A program made the position numbers and the translations under genes. The notes under the pieces are model-generated. The model saw nothing but the letters and a program-made list of their open reading frames with translations. It ran no database searches and was not told where the DNA came from. Shown here in pieces: positions 43,824 to 52,601 of a stretch of 64,000 nt of DNA (its first letter is position 1; every line of letters starts with the position of its first letter). Source of the DNA: Isoptericola variabilis 225 (GTDB lineage: Bacteria; Actinomycetota; Actinomycetes; Actinomycetales; Cellulomonadaceae); assembly GCF_000215105.1 (NCBI RefSeq), contig NC_015588.1, positions 3,162,001 through 3,226,000 of the forward strand. Reading direction: 5' to 3'.

Positions 43824-45497
43824 TCAGCCCAGGCCGACGATCGCCGTCGGCGACCAGCGCAGCAGGCGCCCGTCGGCCGCGAGGTCGATGCCCCACGCGT
43901 CGTGCTCGAGCATGCTCGTCCACACGAGCTCGCCCGTCGCGACGTCGACCGCGGCCCAGTGCGCGGCGATCTGCTCCTGGTCGAGGGCCGGCCACACGAG
44001 CGCCATGCGCCGGCCGTCGGTGAACACCGACTGCACCCGGTCGGACACCGAGCCCCACACCCGCTCGCCCTCGACGTCGGCGAGCAGGTCGTCGTGCGAC
44101 CAGATCTCGCGCCCGGTGTCCAGGTCGAGGCCCGCCACGCGGCCCAGCGCGTCGGTCACGACGGCGATGCCGCCCGCCTGCGCGAGCAGCGCCACGACGC
44201 GCGTCCCCCGCACCCACAGGACGCGGCCCTCGTCGTCGACGGCGTGCGTCTCGTCGCCGACGCGCACGAGGTGGACGCCGCCCCGGCCACCGTCGGACGC
44301 GCGCGGGACGAGCAGGTGCCCGCCGAGCTCGCGCCGCACCTGGCCGTCCCGCCCCAGCAGGCGGTCGCCCTCGGGGACGGACCCCACGCGGCCGCCGGTC
44401 GCCGAGCCGACGTACCCGCCGCCGTCGAGCGCCCGCACCGCGGCGCCGTGGCTCGAGGGGCCGACGCCGGCCACGACCTCGAGCCGCTCGCCCGCGGGCG
44501 TGAACCACGCGTCGATGCCGCAGCCGAAGACCCAGAGCAGGTCGCCGGCCGACGCGACGCGCAGCTCACCGCGCAGGTCGACCTCCGCGTCGCGGCCCCC
44601 GTTGGTGTACTCGACGCAGCGGTAGCCGTCGAGCACGGGCTCGAACTCGACCATGCGCTCCCACCGCACCTCGCCCGTGACGGCGTCGAGCAGGCGGACC
44701 TCGGCGTCGTACCCGTCCGCGATCTCGCCGTCCACCTGCACGTCGCCGGCCGCGGGGTCGCCGGTGAGCCCGACGTCGGGCTCGGACGCCTGCCCGACCC
44801 ACGACGCCGTGACGACCGCGCCGTGGGGCGCCGGCCGCACCAGGTCGTCCGCGACCTCGAGCGGGCGCCGCGACACCACGCCGCCCTCGGCGTCGACGAC
44901 GACGACCGTCCGCTCCTCGGCCCGCCCGGAGAGGCACACGAGCAGGCGCGACGGCACGATCCGCGCGCGCTGGTCCCACAGCCCGTACCCGCCGCCGCAC
45001 TCGCTGGTCCGGTCGGGCAGGCGCACGGACCAGCGTCGTTCGCCGGTGTCGAGGTCGACCCCCTCGAGGTCGTCGTAGCGCTGGATGACGGCGGCCCCGC
45101 CCATGACCGCGACCAGCCCGCCCGGTGCGCGGTCGTCCGCGCGGACGTCCCACGTCACGGCGGGCGGCCGGGACAGGTCGAGGACGCCGCCCGACGCGAC
45201 GCGCAGCGCCGCGGCCCGGTTCCGGTCGCCGACGACGTCGATCGCGACCGCGCCGACCGCCCCGAGGACCAGGACGAGGACCGCGACGAGCCACCGCTGC
45301 GCGTGCGGCGTGCGGGGCCCGCGTGCCGGCCCCGCCTCGGGCTCGGGGTCGGGCTCGACCCGCTCGAGGTGCACGACGGCGGCACCGCCGTCGGGCAGGT
45401 CGGCCGCCTCGGGCGCGCTCCGGCGAGGATCGTGACCGTCACCGGGCACGATCTCGAAGGTGAAGACGCCGTCGTCGGCGTCGCGTCGCCGGCCCAC
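43824..45497 (-). CDS. PQQ-like beta-propeller membrane protein, long paralogue
   Basis: 557 residues: a ~70-residue cytoplasmic start (MGRRR...VFTFEIVPGD), one transmembrane helix (about 75-95), then a beta-propeller of repeated blades with VDLDTGERRW-like and LDLDTGREIW-like motifs, as in PQQ-quinoprotein-like binding folds (no PQQ ligands claimed). Extracytoplasmic face likely. TAGCGT (45509-45504) sits 6 nt before the GTG. Its shorter paralogue lies directly upstream. Function unknown, perhaps scaffold or sensor. Confidence 0.85.
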   Translation of the reverse strand: MGRRRDADDGVFTFEIVPGDGHDPRRSAPEAADLPDGGAAVVHLERVEPDPEPEAGPARGPRTPHAQRWLVAVLVLVLGAVGAVAIDVVGDRNRAAALRVASGGVLDLSRPPAVTWDVRADDRAPGGLVAVMGGAAVIQRYDDLEGVDLDTGERRWSVRLPDRTSECGGGYGLWDQRARIVPSRLLVCLSGRAEERTVVVVDAEGGVVSRRPLEVADDLVRPAPHGAVVTASWVGQASEPDVGLTGDPAAGDVQVDGEIADGYDAEVRLLDAVTGEVRWERMVEFEPVLDGYRCVEYTNGGRDAEVDLRGELRVASAGDLLWVFGCGIDAWFTPAGERLEVVAGVGPSSHGAAVRALDGGGYVGSATGGRVGSVPEGDRLLGRDGQVRRELGGHLLVPRASDGGRGGVHLVRVGDETHAVDDEGRVLWVRGTRVVALLAQAGGIAVVTDALGRVAGLDLDTGREIWSHDDLLADVEGERVWGSVSDRVQSVFTDGRRMALVWPALDQEQIAAHWAAVDVATGELVWTSMLEHDAWGIDLAADGRLLRWSPTAIVGLG

Positions 45498-45506
45498 CTC
45501 TCGACG

Positions 45507-46568
45507 CTACTGCCGTCCGAGTCCTCTCACCCTCTCAGCGGTCAGGCCGCGGAGCCCGTTCGTGCGGTCGAGCTCCGCCGTGAGCAGCAGCGGGTGACCG
45601 TCGACGGTGACCAGCGTCTCCCACTCCGCGCCGTCGACCTCGACGGGCGCGACGTCGCCCGTGGTGAGGTCCACCGCGACGAGGGCGGTCCCGACGCGGC
45701 CCGACGCCATGTCGTGCGTCGTCGCGGACAGCAGCGCCGTCCTGCCGTCGGTCGCGGCCCCGGTCGCGGGTACGAGGATCGCGCCGGGGTCGGTGAACTC
45801 GCCCGAGGTCCGCCACCGCTCGGCCCCGGTGCGCAGGTCGAGCGCCAGCAGGCCGTCGAAGCCGCCGACCAGGAAGACCCCGTCGGCGCGCACGATCGCG
45901 TTCGCGTACGGGACGGAGACCCTCCACAGCTCGGAGCCGTCGCGGTCGACCGCGACCATCGAGCCGTCGTGCGTGTCGACCAGCACGACGTCGGTGGGAG
46001 CGCCGTCGGTGGCCCTCGGGACGACGATCGTGCCGACGACCTCGAGCACGACCTCGCCCTCGTCGTCGACCAGGCGGCTGCGGCCCTCGTCGTCGGTCGC
46101 GACGACGCCGCCGTCGGGGTACGGCATGCGGCCCCCGACGCCGTACCAGCCGAAGCCCGTCCGGACGTCCCCGGACGCCTCCGTGAGGTCCGTCCCGTCG
46201 GCGGCCGTGGCGACGTCGACCCCGCAGTGGGAGTGCTCGACGACCAGGGGCGACGCGACGAGCTGCCCCCGCCCGAACTCGGCGACGATCACGTCCCCGT
46301 CCTCGAGGATCCCGTGAGAGCACTCCCACAGCTGGCTGACCGGGGTGAACGGCGCGTCGAGCTCCACGACCACCTCGCCCGTCGTGGCGTCCTCGAGGCG
46401 CAGCACCGCGAGCAGCCCTCCCGCGGCCGGCTCGACCATGACGTCCTCGGCCCCGTACGCCGCGTCGAGCGTCCGCTCCCCGACGACGTCGGGCGCCGAC
46501 CCGTCGACCTCGTCACCCGGGACCAGGTCGAACGTGTAGGGGTCGGGTGCGCCTCGCCGTCGAGCCAC
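45507..46568 (-). CDS. PQQ-like beta-propeller protein, short paralogue
   Basis: 353 residues. It opens with MARRRGAPDPYTFDLVPGD like the long paralogue, but then goes directly to sequence aligning with the long form's later blades (ATTGEVVVELDAPF versus AVTGEVRWERMVEFE). It lacks the membrane helix and first blades, consistent with an internal in-frame loss. The remaining blades (ALDLRTGAERW, LVAVDLTTGDV) look intact. TAGATT (46580-46575) is 6 nt before the GTG, so it has its own promoter. Probably cytosolic. Confidence 0.82.
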   Translation of the reverse strand: MARRRGAPDPYTFDLVPGDEVDGSAPDVVGERTLDAAYGAEDVMVEPAAGGLLAVLRLEDATTGEVVVELDAPFTPVSQLWECSHGILEDGDVIVAEFGRGQLVASPLVVEHSHCGVDVATAADGTDLTEASGDVRTGFGWYGVGGRMPYPDGGVVATDDEGRSRLVDDEGEVVLEVVGTIVVPRATDGAPTDVVLVDTHDGSMVAVDRDGSELWRVSVPYANAIVRADGVFLVGGFDGLLALDLRTGAERWRTSGEFTDPGAILVPATGAATDGRTALLSATTHDMASGRVGTALVAVDLTTGDVAPVEVDGAEWETLVTVDGHPLLLTAELDRTNGLRGLTAERVRGLGRQ

Positions 46569-46588
46569 CTCACGAATCTACCGCCGGG

Positions 46589-46804
46589 CTACCGCCTGCG
46601 GGTCGCCTGCGTGACGACGAGCTCGAGCAGCGCGGCGTTGGCGCGCTTGCGCCGGTCGGCCGGGTCGGTGGTCAGCCGGTCGCCGCCGCCCGACGCGCCG
46701 CGCGGGGTCGTCGCGGGGGTCGTGGGGCGGGGGTTCGTGGCGCGGGTGGTCGTGGGGTGGACGGCCGCGGCGCGACGGGCCGTGGTCGAGGGGGTCGCCT
46801 CCAT
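46589..46804 (-). CDS. Small Thr/Arg-rich hypothetical protein
   Basis: 71 residues, rich in Thr, Ala, Pro and Arg, ending in a helix (RRKRANAALLELVVTQATRRR). It has a strong AAGGAG site 7 nt before its ATG but no recognisable family, and the Thr-rich half is low complexity. It lies directly after the broken M14 gene on the same strand. Confidence 0.45.
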   Translation of the reverse strand: MEATPSTTARRAAAVHPTTTRATNPRPTTPATTPRGASGGGDRLTTDPADRRKRANAALLELVVTQATRRR

Positions 46805-46901
46805 GGCGGGCTCCTTCCGTGGGGACCTCGTGGGTGCCTGGAGCCATCGTGCGCCGCGGAGGTTTCGGCGGCGTTGCCGCGCGGGTACGGGCGGGTGACC
46901 C

Positions 46902-47399
46902 CGCCGCGCGCAGCATGCCGTTGCGCTTCATGCCGTCGTACTGCGTCTGGCTCGAGGTCTCGAACAGCACCGTGGCGCTGCCGCGCAGCGCGAACGAACC
47001 GAGCGCCGTGCCCGGCAGGTTCGTGTCCTGCGGGTAGAGCGTGACCGCGCCGAAGCCCGACCTGCCCTGGTTCTGGAGCGCCTTGTAGACCGCGACGTTG
47101 GCCCGCTTGGACGCGTCCATGTCGAACTTCGGCCAGTCGCCGAACTCGCTCGGGTCGTCGATGAACCGCGCCGAGATCGACAGCGGCGACATGCTCTCGA
47201 GGTCCTCGGTGGCGTAGCAGGACCACTGGTTGTGGAGGTCCACGAAGTAGTCGACCGTGCCGAACTCGGCCTCGAGGCCCCGGTAGACCTCGCGGACCGT
47301 CTGCGCCTCGGGCGTGACGTACCAGCCCGTGTCGGCGCTCGTGCCCGGGAAGTCCTCGGGCGCCTCGGCGGGCTCGAGGTCGGTGCTCATGAGCCGCAT
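46902..47399 (-). pseudogene. Remnant of M14 zinc carboxypeptidase
   Basis: The reading frame from ATG 47399 or 47390 carries about 150 residues matching the second half of actinobacterial M14 peptidases: FPGTSADTGWYVTPEAQTV, YFVDLHNQW (third zinc His), and ATVLFETSSQTQ (catalytic Glu). The N-terminal half with the HxxE zinc motif and LNRD is missing, replaced by 11-14 unrelated residues, and after KRNGMLRAAG the frame continues into unrelated Arg/Pro sequence. It is best read as a doubly truncated gene. Confidence 0.7.
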
Positions 47400-47442
47400 G
47401 GTGGCACGGGGACGGCCCGGATCCGGGTCGTACACTCCCGGG

Positions 47443-48462
47443 GTGACCGCCCCGACCCCGCCCCCCGACACCGCGTCGAGGGTCCTCGGCGTCGCCGCGG
47501 CCGTGACGGGCGGGTTCGGCGCCGCGGTGCAGAGCCGCGTCAACGGCACGCTGGCCGAGCACGTGGGCAGCGGGTTCGGCGCGGCGGTGATCTCGTTCGG
47601 GTCGGGCCTCGTGTGGCTCACGCTCGCGCTCGCGTGCTGGCCCGCGGCCCGGGCCGCCGTCGGGCACGTCGTCGGGCGCCTGCGGGGCGGCGGCCTGCGC
47701 TGGTGGGAGCTGCTCGGCGGTGCGTGCGGCGGCTTCTACGTCGCCGCGCAGGGCCTCACGGTCGGCACGCTGGGCGTCGCGCTGTTCATGGTCGCGATCG
47801 TGGCGGGCCAGTCCGTGAGCTCGCTCCTGGTCGACCGGCTCGGGCTCGCGCCGGGCGGCGTCCGGCTCGTCACGCTCGGCCGGGCGCTCGGCCCCGCGCT
47901 CACCGTCGTCGCCGTCGCGATCGCGGTCTCCGGCTCGGTGGGCTCGACGGCGGCGCTCGGGCTCGCGGTCGTGCCGTTCGTCGCGGGCGCGCTCCAGTCC
48001 TGGCAGCAGGCCATGAACGGCCGCATCCGCGCGGCCGCGGTGGAGCAGGGCGGTGCGGGCGGCCGCATGGCCGGCGCGTTCGGCGCCGTCGGGGCGGCGA
48101 CGTTCGTCAACTTCGTCGTCGGGACCGCCGCCCTGCTCGCGGCGTTCGCCGTCTCGGTCGCACTCGAGGGGTGGCCCGCGGGGGCGCTGCCCTCGGACCT
48201 GCCGCTCGACCTCCTGCTCTACTCGGGCGGCCTCATCGGCATCGTGTTCATCGCAATCCAGGCGGCCGTCGTGCAGCGCATCGGCGTGCTGCTGCTCGCG
48301 CTCGGCATGATCGCCGGCCAGGTCGTCGGCGCGCTCGTGCTCGACGTCGTCGTGCCCGACGCCGCGCCGCCCGGCCCGGCGACCTACCTCGGGGCCGGCC
48401 TCACGCTCGTCGCCGTGGCGGTCCCCGTCGTCGAGAGCCGGCTGCGCCGCCGTCGCGCCTGA
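47443..48462 (+). CDS. DMT-superfamily transporter (DUF606/YdcZ type)
   Basis: 339 residues with about ten hydrophobic helices in two similar halves (about 10-155 and 165-325), the DUF606/YdcZ duplicated arrangement; the first half has GFGAAVQSRVNGTLAEHVGSGF, the second QSWQQAMNGRIRAAA. Substrate unknown. TACACT (47431-47436) is 6 nt before the GTG, a textbook leaderless start; it lies in the 5' region opposite the broken M14 gene. Earlier in-frame GTG at 47314 would overlap that gene. Confidence 0.88.
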   Translation: MTAPTPPPDTASRVLGVAAAVTGGFGAAVQSRVNGTLAEHVGSGFGAAVISFGSGLVWLTLALACWPAARAAVGHVVGRLRGGGLRWWELLGGACGGFYVAAQGLTVGTLGVALFMVAIVAGQSVSSLLVDRLGLAPGGVRLVTLGRALGPALTVVAVAIAVSGSVGSTAALGLAVVPFVAGALQSWQQAMNGRIRAAAVEQGGAGGRMAGAFGAVGAATFVNFVVGTAALLAAFAVSVALEGWPAGALPSDLPLDLLLYSGGLIGIVFIAIQAAVVQRIGVLLLALGMIAGQVVGALVLDVVVPDAAPPGPATYLGAGLTLVAVAVPVVESRLRRRRA

Positions 48463-48530
48463 CTCCGCCGCGCGCGTGCGAGTGCCCGGCGCCCGGGTGA
48501 CGGTGAAGTCACCGACAGGAAGGAGTCGCC

Positions 48531-48980
48531 ATGGAAAGCGTCACCAAGTCGATCGACGTCGACGTCCCCGTCACCACCGCGTACAACCAGTGGACGCAGT
48601 TCGAGGACTTCCCGCACTTCATGGAGGGCGTGGAGGAGGTGCGTCAGATCACCGACACGACGACACACTGGCGGACGAAGATCGGCGGCGTCGAGCGCGA
48701 GTTCGACGCGGAGATCACCGAGCAGCACCCGGACGAGCGCGTCGCCTGGCGCAGCACCAGCGGTCCGGACCAGGCCGGCGTCGTCACCTTCCACCGGCTG
48801 AGCGACACGTCCACGCGCGTCACCGTCCAGATGGACTGGGACCCGGAGGGCTTCACCGAGAAGGTCGGCGCCGCGCTCAACTTCGACGACCGGCGCGTCC
48901 AGGGTGACCTCGAGCGGTTCAAGGAGTTCATCGAGCGTCGTGGCACCGAGACCGGTGCCTGGCGCGGCGACGTGAGCTGA
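48531..48980 (+). CDS. SRPBCC family protein (polyketide cyclase/START-like)
   Basis: 149 residues with the SRPBCC hydrophobic-pocket fold: VTKSIDVDVPVTTAYNQWTQFEDFPHFM at the start and WDPEGFTEKVGAALNFDDRRVQGDLERFKEF at the end, in the pattern of OB/coenzyme Q-binding START-like proteins. A ligand is not known. AAGGAG precedes the ATG. It converges on the LVIVD gene across a strong hairpin. Confidence 0.9.
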   Translation: MESVTKSIDVDVPVTTAYNQWTQFEDFPHFMEGVEEVRQITDTTTHWRTKIGGVEREFDAEITEQHPDERVAWRSTSGPDQAGVVTFHRLSDTSTRVTVQMDWDPEGFTEKVGAALNFDDRRVQGDLERFKEFIERRGTETGAWRGDVS

Positions 48981-48993
48981 CCGAGCACGCGCA

Positions 48994-49049
48994 CCGACGG
49001 CCGGCCACCCCGCTCCCCCTCCCGGGAGCGCGAGGTGGCCGGCCGTCGG
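48994..49049. terminator. Bidirectional terminator hairpin
   Basis: A perfect 16-bp inverted repeat (48994-49009 with 49034-49049) with a 24-nt loop lies between the convergent SRPBCC and LVIVD genes. Confidence 0.75.
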
Positions 49050-49070
49050 CGTGCGGGTCAGCCCGTCAGG

Positions 49071-50543
49071 TCACCCGTGGAACGGGATCTGCTGCTGCGG
49101 GTTGAACTCCTTGTAGGTGTTCGGCTTCTGCTTGCCGACCCCCGCGGCGTCGGCGATCCGCAGGACGTCGAAGCCCTGCTGGATGTCGTTCGAGTAGACG
49201 TACCCGTTGTAGTAGTACGCCGACCACGAGCCGCCGAGGATGAGCCGCTCGTTCGACAGCGGACCCCGGTCGAACCACGCGATCTCGGTCGGTTTCTCCG
49301 AGTCGGTGAAGTCGAACACCGAGATGCCGCCCTGGTACCAGGCCTGGACCATGATGTCCTTGCCCTTGACCGGGATGAGCGAGCCGTTGTGGGCCACGCA
49401 GTTCTCGGTGTTGGTGTTCGTCCGCCGAATCTTGTAGTAGCTGCGGAACTCGAGCTCGCCGTCGACGATGTCGTAGATGGCGTTGGCGCCGCGCTTCTCG
49501 CCGACCGTCGGGTTGCAGGTGGCCGCGCCGCCGCCGCCGAGCTCGTCGGTGAAGACGACCTTGGTGCCGTCGTTGTTGAACGTGGCCGAGTGCCAGAACG
49601 CGAAGTTCTCGGTGTCGCGCACGCTCGAGATCACGACGGGGTTCTCACGGTCGGAGATGTCCATGAGGATGCCGTCGCCCATGCAGGCGCCCGCGGCGAG
49701 GTCGAGCTTCACGTACGTCGTGATGTCGTGGCAGCCGGACGTGGCCGACTTGCCCGGAGCGCCCTCGTAGCCGCCGTCCGGGAACAGCACGGGCGTCGCG
49801 ACGACCTCGGCCGTCTCGGGCGCCTTGACCGGGATCTTGACGATCGAGATCAGGTCGTGCGGCGGCTGGCAGTTCACCAGGTTGACGTTGGGCGAGTACG
49901 AGGACACGTACGCGTAGAGCGTCCGGCCGTCCTTGCTCGGCGCGAGCGAGTGCGTGTGCGAGCCGCACGCGGTCTCGACCGACGTCACGTACTCGGGCGC
50001 CGTCGGGTCGGACACGTCGAAGATCTTCAGACCCTCCCAGTACGGGCTGGTCGTGTCGCTGCCCGGCACGCCCTGGTTCTCGCACGAGTCGTTGGTGCGG
50101 CGCGAGTCGGTCGACAGCACGAGGATGTCGCCGTAGACCGAGATGTCGTTCTGCGAGCCGGGGCACAGCACCTGGACGACCTGCTCCGGCGCGGCCGGGT
50201 CGCTGACGTCGTACACCGTGAAGCCGTTGTAGTTGCCCGCGAACGCGTAGTCGCCCTGGAACGCCATGTCCGAGCTGTACGCGCTCTCGGCCGTGAAGTG
50301 GCCGTTCTTGGGGATGTTGGCCAGCAGCTCCATGTTGACGGAGTCCATGCTGCCGGGCTGGGTCAGGTCCACGGGCGTCGTCGAGTCGTCCAGGGCCACG
50401 ATGCCCTGGGCGGGGAGCTCGGCACCGTCGCCGGGCTCGGCGAACACGGGTCCCGCGGCCGCGAGGGACCCCACGGCGAGCGCTCCGGCCAGGGATCCGG
50501 CCGCGAGCGCACGTCGTCTGTGGATCGTTGTCATTCGACGCAC
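49071..50543 (-). CDS. LVIVD repeat secreted beta-propeller protein
   Basis: 490 residues: twin-Arg-like start (HRRRALAAGSLAG) with signal ending near FAEPG, then LVIVD-type repeats such as FTVYDVSDPAAPEQVV, LKIFDVSDPTAPEYV and ISVFDFTDSEKPTEIAWF forming a propeller on the cell surface. Function is unknown; relatives are linked to surface display and to DUF305 proteins. An AAGGAGG site lies 10 nt before the GTG at 50543; ATG at 50534 is possible. Divergent from the DUF305 gene across about 87 bp. Confidence 0.88.
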   Translation of the reverse strand: MRRMTTIHRRRALAAGSLAGALAVGSLAAAGPVFAEPGDGAELPAQGIVALDDSTTPVDLTQPGSMDSVNMELLANIPKNGHFTAESAYSSDMAFQGDYAFAGNYNGFTVYDVSDPAAPEQVVQVLCPGSQNDISVYGDILVLSTDSRRTNDSCENQGVPGSDTTSPYWEGLKIFDVSDPTAPEYVTSVETACGSHTHSLAPSKDGRTLYAYVSSYSPNVNLVNCQPPHDLISIVKIPVKAPETAEVVATPVLFPDGGYEGAPGKSATSGCHDITTYVKLDLAAGACMGDGILMDISDRENPVVISSVRDTENFAFWHSATFNNDGTKVVFTDELGGGGAATCNPTVGEKRGANAIYDIVDGELEFRSYYKIRRTNTNTENCVAHNGSLIPVKGKDIMVQAWYQGGISVFDFTDSEKPTEIAWFDRGPLSNERLILGGSWSAYYYNGYVYSNDIQQGFDVLRIADAAGVGKQKPNTYKEFNPQQQIPFHG

Positions 50544-50630
50544 AGGCGTCACACCTCCTTGGTAGGGTGCCCCCACTCTGGCGGAATGTGACCTGCGCCA
50601 CCAGAGGACACGGCAAAAATTTACGAGGCG

Positions 50631-51392
50631 GTGACAGTGGACGTGGATCTTCCTCCCAGCCACGACGTGGCGAGGCGTGCCCGACGGCGGTGGTCCGCCC
50701 CGGCGTGGGTCCTCGTGCCCGGCGTGCTCGTCGCGGGGCTGGCGGGCTGCACGGGCGACGACGCCGCGGCGAGCTCGACGCCGTCGAGCGTCGTGCTGCA
50801 GCCCGGCCGGCCCGGCGAGCCCGCCACGACGGTCGCGCCGGAGGACTTCGTCCCCGACGACAGCACGGCCCCGCGGTGGAACCAGGCCGACGCGGACTTC
50901 GTGACGCACATGATCACGCACCACCTGCAGGCGCTCGAGATGGCGGAGCTCGCGGTCGACCGGGCCGAGCACGAGCAGGTGAAGGCCATCGCGTCGCGCA
51001 TCTACGACACGCAGGGGGCCGAGATCCACGGGCTCGCCGCCTGGCTCGCCGAGCGGGACCTGCCGGTCCCGGCCGACGTCGAGCAGCTCGACGGGTCGGG
51101 GCCGCGCGCGCCCGGCGGCGGCCACGCGGGCCACGGCGACCACGGCGACCACGGCGACATGCCGGGCATGATCGGCGCGGAGCAGATGGCGGCGCTCGAG
51201 GCGGCGTCGGGCCCCCAGTTCGACCGGCTCTTCCTCGAGGCGATGATCGAGCACCACGAGGGCGCGGTCGACATGGCGGTCACGGTGCTCACCTCGGGCG
51301 AGGACCTGCGCACCGAGGAGCTCGCCAACGACATCGGCGCCGGCCAGGCGGCGGAGATCGCGCGGCTCCAGGACATCCTCGACGCGCTGTGA
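50631..51392 (+). CDS. DUF305 lipoprotein (ferritin-like/metal-related)
   Basis: 253 residues: lipobox VAGLAGC after a basic N-terminus, a Pro/Ser/Thr linker, then two DUF305 half-repeats with His/Met-rich helices, THMITHHLQALEMAELAV and EAMIEHHEGAVDMAVTVL. A Gly-His-Asp-rich loop (GHAGHGDHGDHGD) joins them. The HxxxM pattern suggests metal binding outside the membrane, possibly copper. Divergent from the LVIVD gene, a pairing that recurs in actinobacteria; GTG start. Confidence 0.88.
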   Translation: MTVDVDLPPSHDVARRARRRWSAPAWVLVPGVLVAGLAGCTGDDAAASSTPSSVVLQPGRPGEPATTVAPEDFVPDDSTAPRWNQADADFVTHMITHHLQALEMAELAVDRAEHEQVKAIASRIYDTQGAEIHGLAAWLAERDLPVPADVEQLDGSGPRAPGGGHAGHGDHGDHGDMPGMIGAEQMAALEAASGPQFDRLFLEAMIEHHEGAVDMAVTVLTSGEDLRTEELANDIGAGQAAEIARLQDILDAL

Positions 51393-51398
51393 CGCGCG

Positions 51399-52208
51399 TC
51401 AGGGCGCGGTGACGAACACGTCGAACAGCTCGGGGTGGTGGCCGTGCACGAGCACGGCGAACACCACGACGTCGAACAGCAGGTGCACCGTCACGACGTA
51501 GGTGAGGGACTTGTACCGGCTGAAGATCCACGCCTGCACGAGCGCGAACGGGATCGTCAGCGCCGGGCCCCACTCGCGGTAGCCCAGCTCCCAGAGGAAC
51601 GAGACGAACACCATCGCCTGCAGCACGTTGGCCGTCTGCATCCCGAAGTGCCGGCGCAGCAGCGCGAAGACCGTGCAGATGAAGAACAGCTCGTCCCAGA
51701 TGCCCACCGCGTTGACGCCGACGAACAGGCGCGCGACGTCGCCCGAGCGCTCGAGGTCCGGCCAGTTGAGGTAGGCGCCCGAGCCGAGGAAGTACCACGG
51801 CAGCACGAGGTAGCCGATGACGACGACCGCCACGAGGTAGAGGATCTGGCCGCGGCTCCAGCGCCGGCCCGTGGCGACCGGGAAGCGCACGGCGCCCGCA
51901 CCGCCGTCGTCCCGGTACACGTAGCGCGAGACCGCCCAGGGCACGAGCACCGCGAGCGAGAGGACGACCGCGAACCGGACCATCCCGGCGTCGGACAGGT
52001 CGGCCTCGAGCGAGATGGTCGAGATGATCGCCATGCCGCCCGCGACGAGCACGAGGTCGCGGCCGAGCCGCCGGTCGACGGCCAGCCCGAGCGCGACGCC
52101 CGCCACGAGCGGCACGTACGCGAGCGGGCGGACGTGCACCGCGAACAGCAGGATCGCGGACGCGCACACGAGGGTGGCGGCGGTCAGGCGCAGCACGGCT
52201 CGGGGCAC
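51399..52208 (-). CDS. CPBP-family intramembrane protein
   Basis: 269 residues with about seven membrane helices. The region IWDELFFICTVF matches motif 1 of CPBP/Abi intramembrane metalloproteases, but with DE in place of the usual EE and no Arg at the normal +5 position; later motifs (YREWGPALTIPFALVQAW and VTVHLLFDVVVF with the His) are present. So it may be an active variant or a non-proteolytic relative. TAGGGT (52220-52215) is 6 nt before the GTG. No immunity or bacteriocin genes are adjacent. Confidence 0.8.
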   Translation of the reverse strand: MPRAVLRLTAATLVCASAILLFAVHVRPLAYVPLVAGVALGLAVDRRLGRDLVLVAGGMAIISTISLEADLSDAGMVRFAVVLSLAVLVPWAVSRYVYRDDGGAGAVRFPVATGRRWSRGQILYLVAVVVIGYLVLPWYFLGSGAYLNWPDLERSGDVARLFVGVNAVGIWDELFFICTVFALLRRHFGMQTANVLQAMVFVSFLWELGYREWGPALTIPFALVQAWIFSRYKSLTYVVTVHLLFDVVVFAVLVHGHHPELFDVFVTAP

Positions 52209-52295
52209 GCGCCGACCCTACCGGCGGACGTGCGAAGTCACCCGACCGGGGAGACGGTGGAGTGGTCCGACCCCACCCGCCGGAGGGAGAGCGAC

Positions 52296-52565
52296 ATGCC
52301 CGGCAAGGACCACGGCCCGTCGGTCAAGGACGACGAGCTGTACGAGAAGCTCCGCGACGAGGGCGAGAGCAAGGAGAAGGCGGCGCGCATCGCCAACGCG
52401 TCGGCGTCACGCGGGCGCAAGGACGTCGGCCGCGAGGGCGGTCGCTCGCCGTCGTACGAGGACTGGACGGTCGACGACCTGCGCGAGCGCGCCGCGGAGC
52501 TCGGCGTCGAGGGCCGGTCGTCCATGACCAAGGACGAGCTGATCGACGCGCTGCGCCACCATTGA
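52296..52565 (+). CDS. Small Rho_N/SAP-type protein
   Basis: 89 residues: a charged N-terminal stretch (KDHGPSVKDDELYEKLRDE) and a C-terminal Rho termination factor N-type helix bundle (WTVDDLRERAAELGVEGR, TKDELIDALRHH). Such small proteins are common in Actinobacteria and may bind nucleic acid, with stress roles suggested for relatives only. GGAGGGAG precedes the ATG. Begins a run of small cytosolic genes. Confidence 0.85.
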   Translation: MPGKDHGPSVKDDELYEKLRDEGESKEKAARIANASASRGRKDVGREGGRSPSYEDWTVDDLRERAAELGVEGRSSMTKDELIDALRHH

Positions 52566-52601
52566 CGCGGACTGTCAGAGGCGGCCGCCAGGATGGAGCC
52601 C

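Noticed and set aside
43564..44508. Minus-strand frame of ~314 residues across PadR and the propeller gene
   Set aside because: Out of frame with the propeller gene and built of Arg/Ala-rich shadow sequence.
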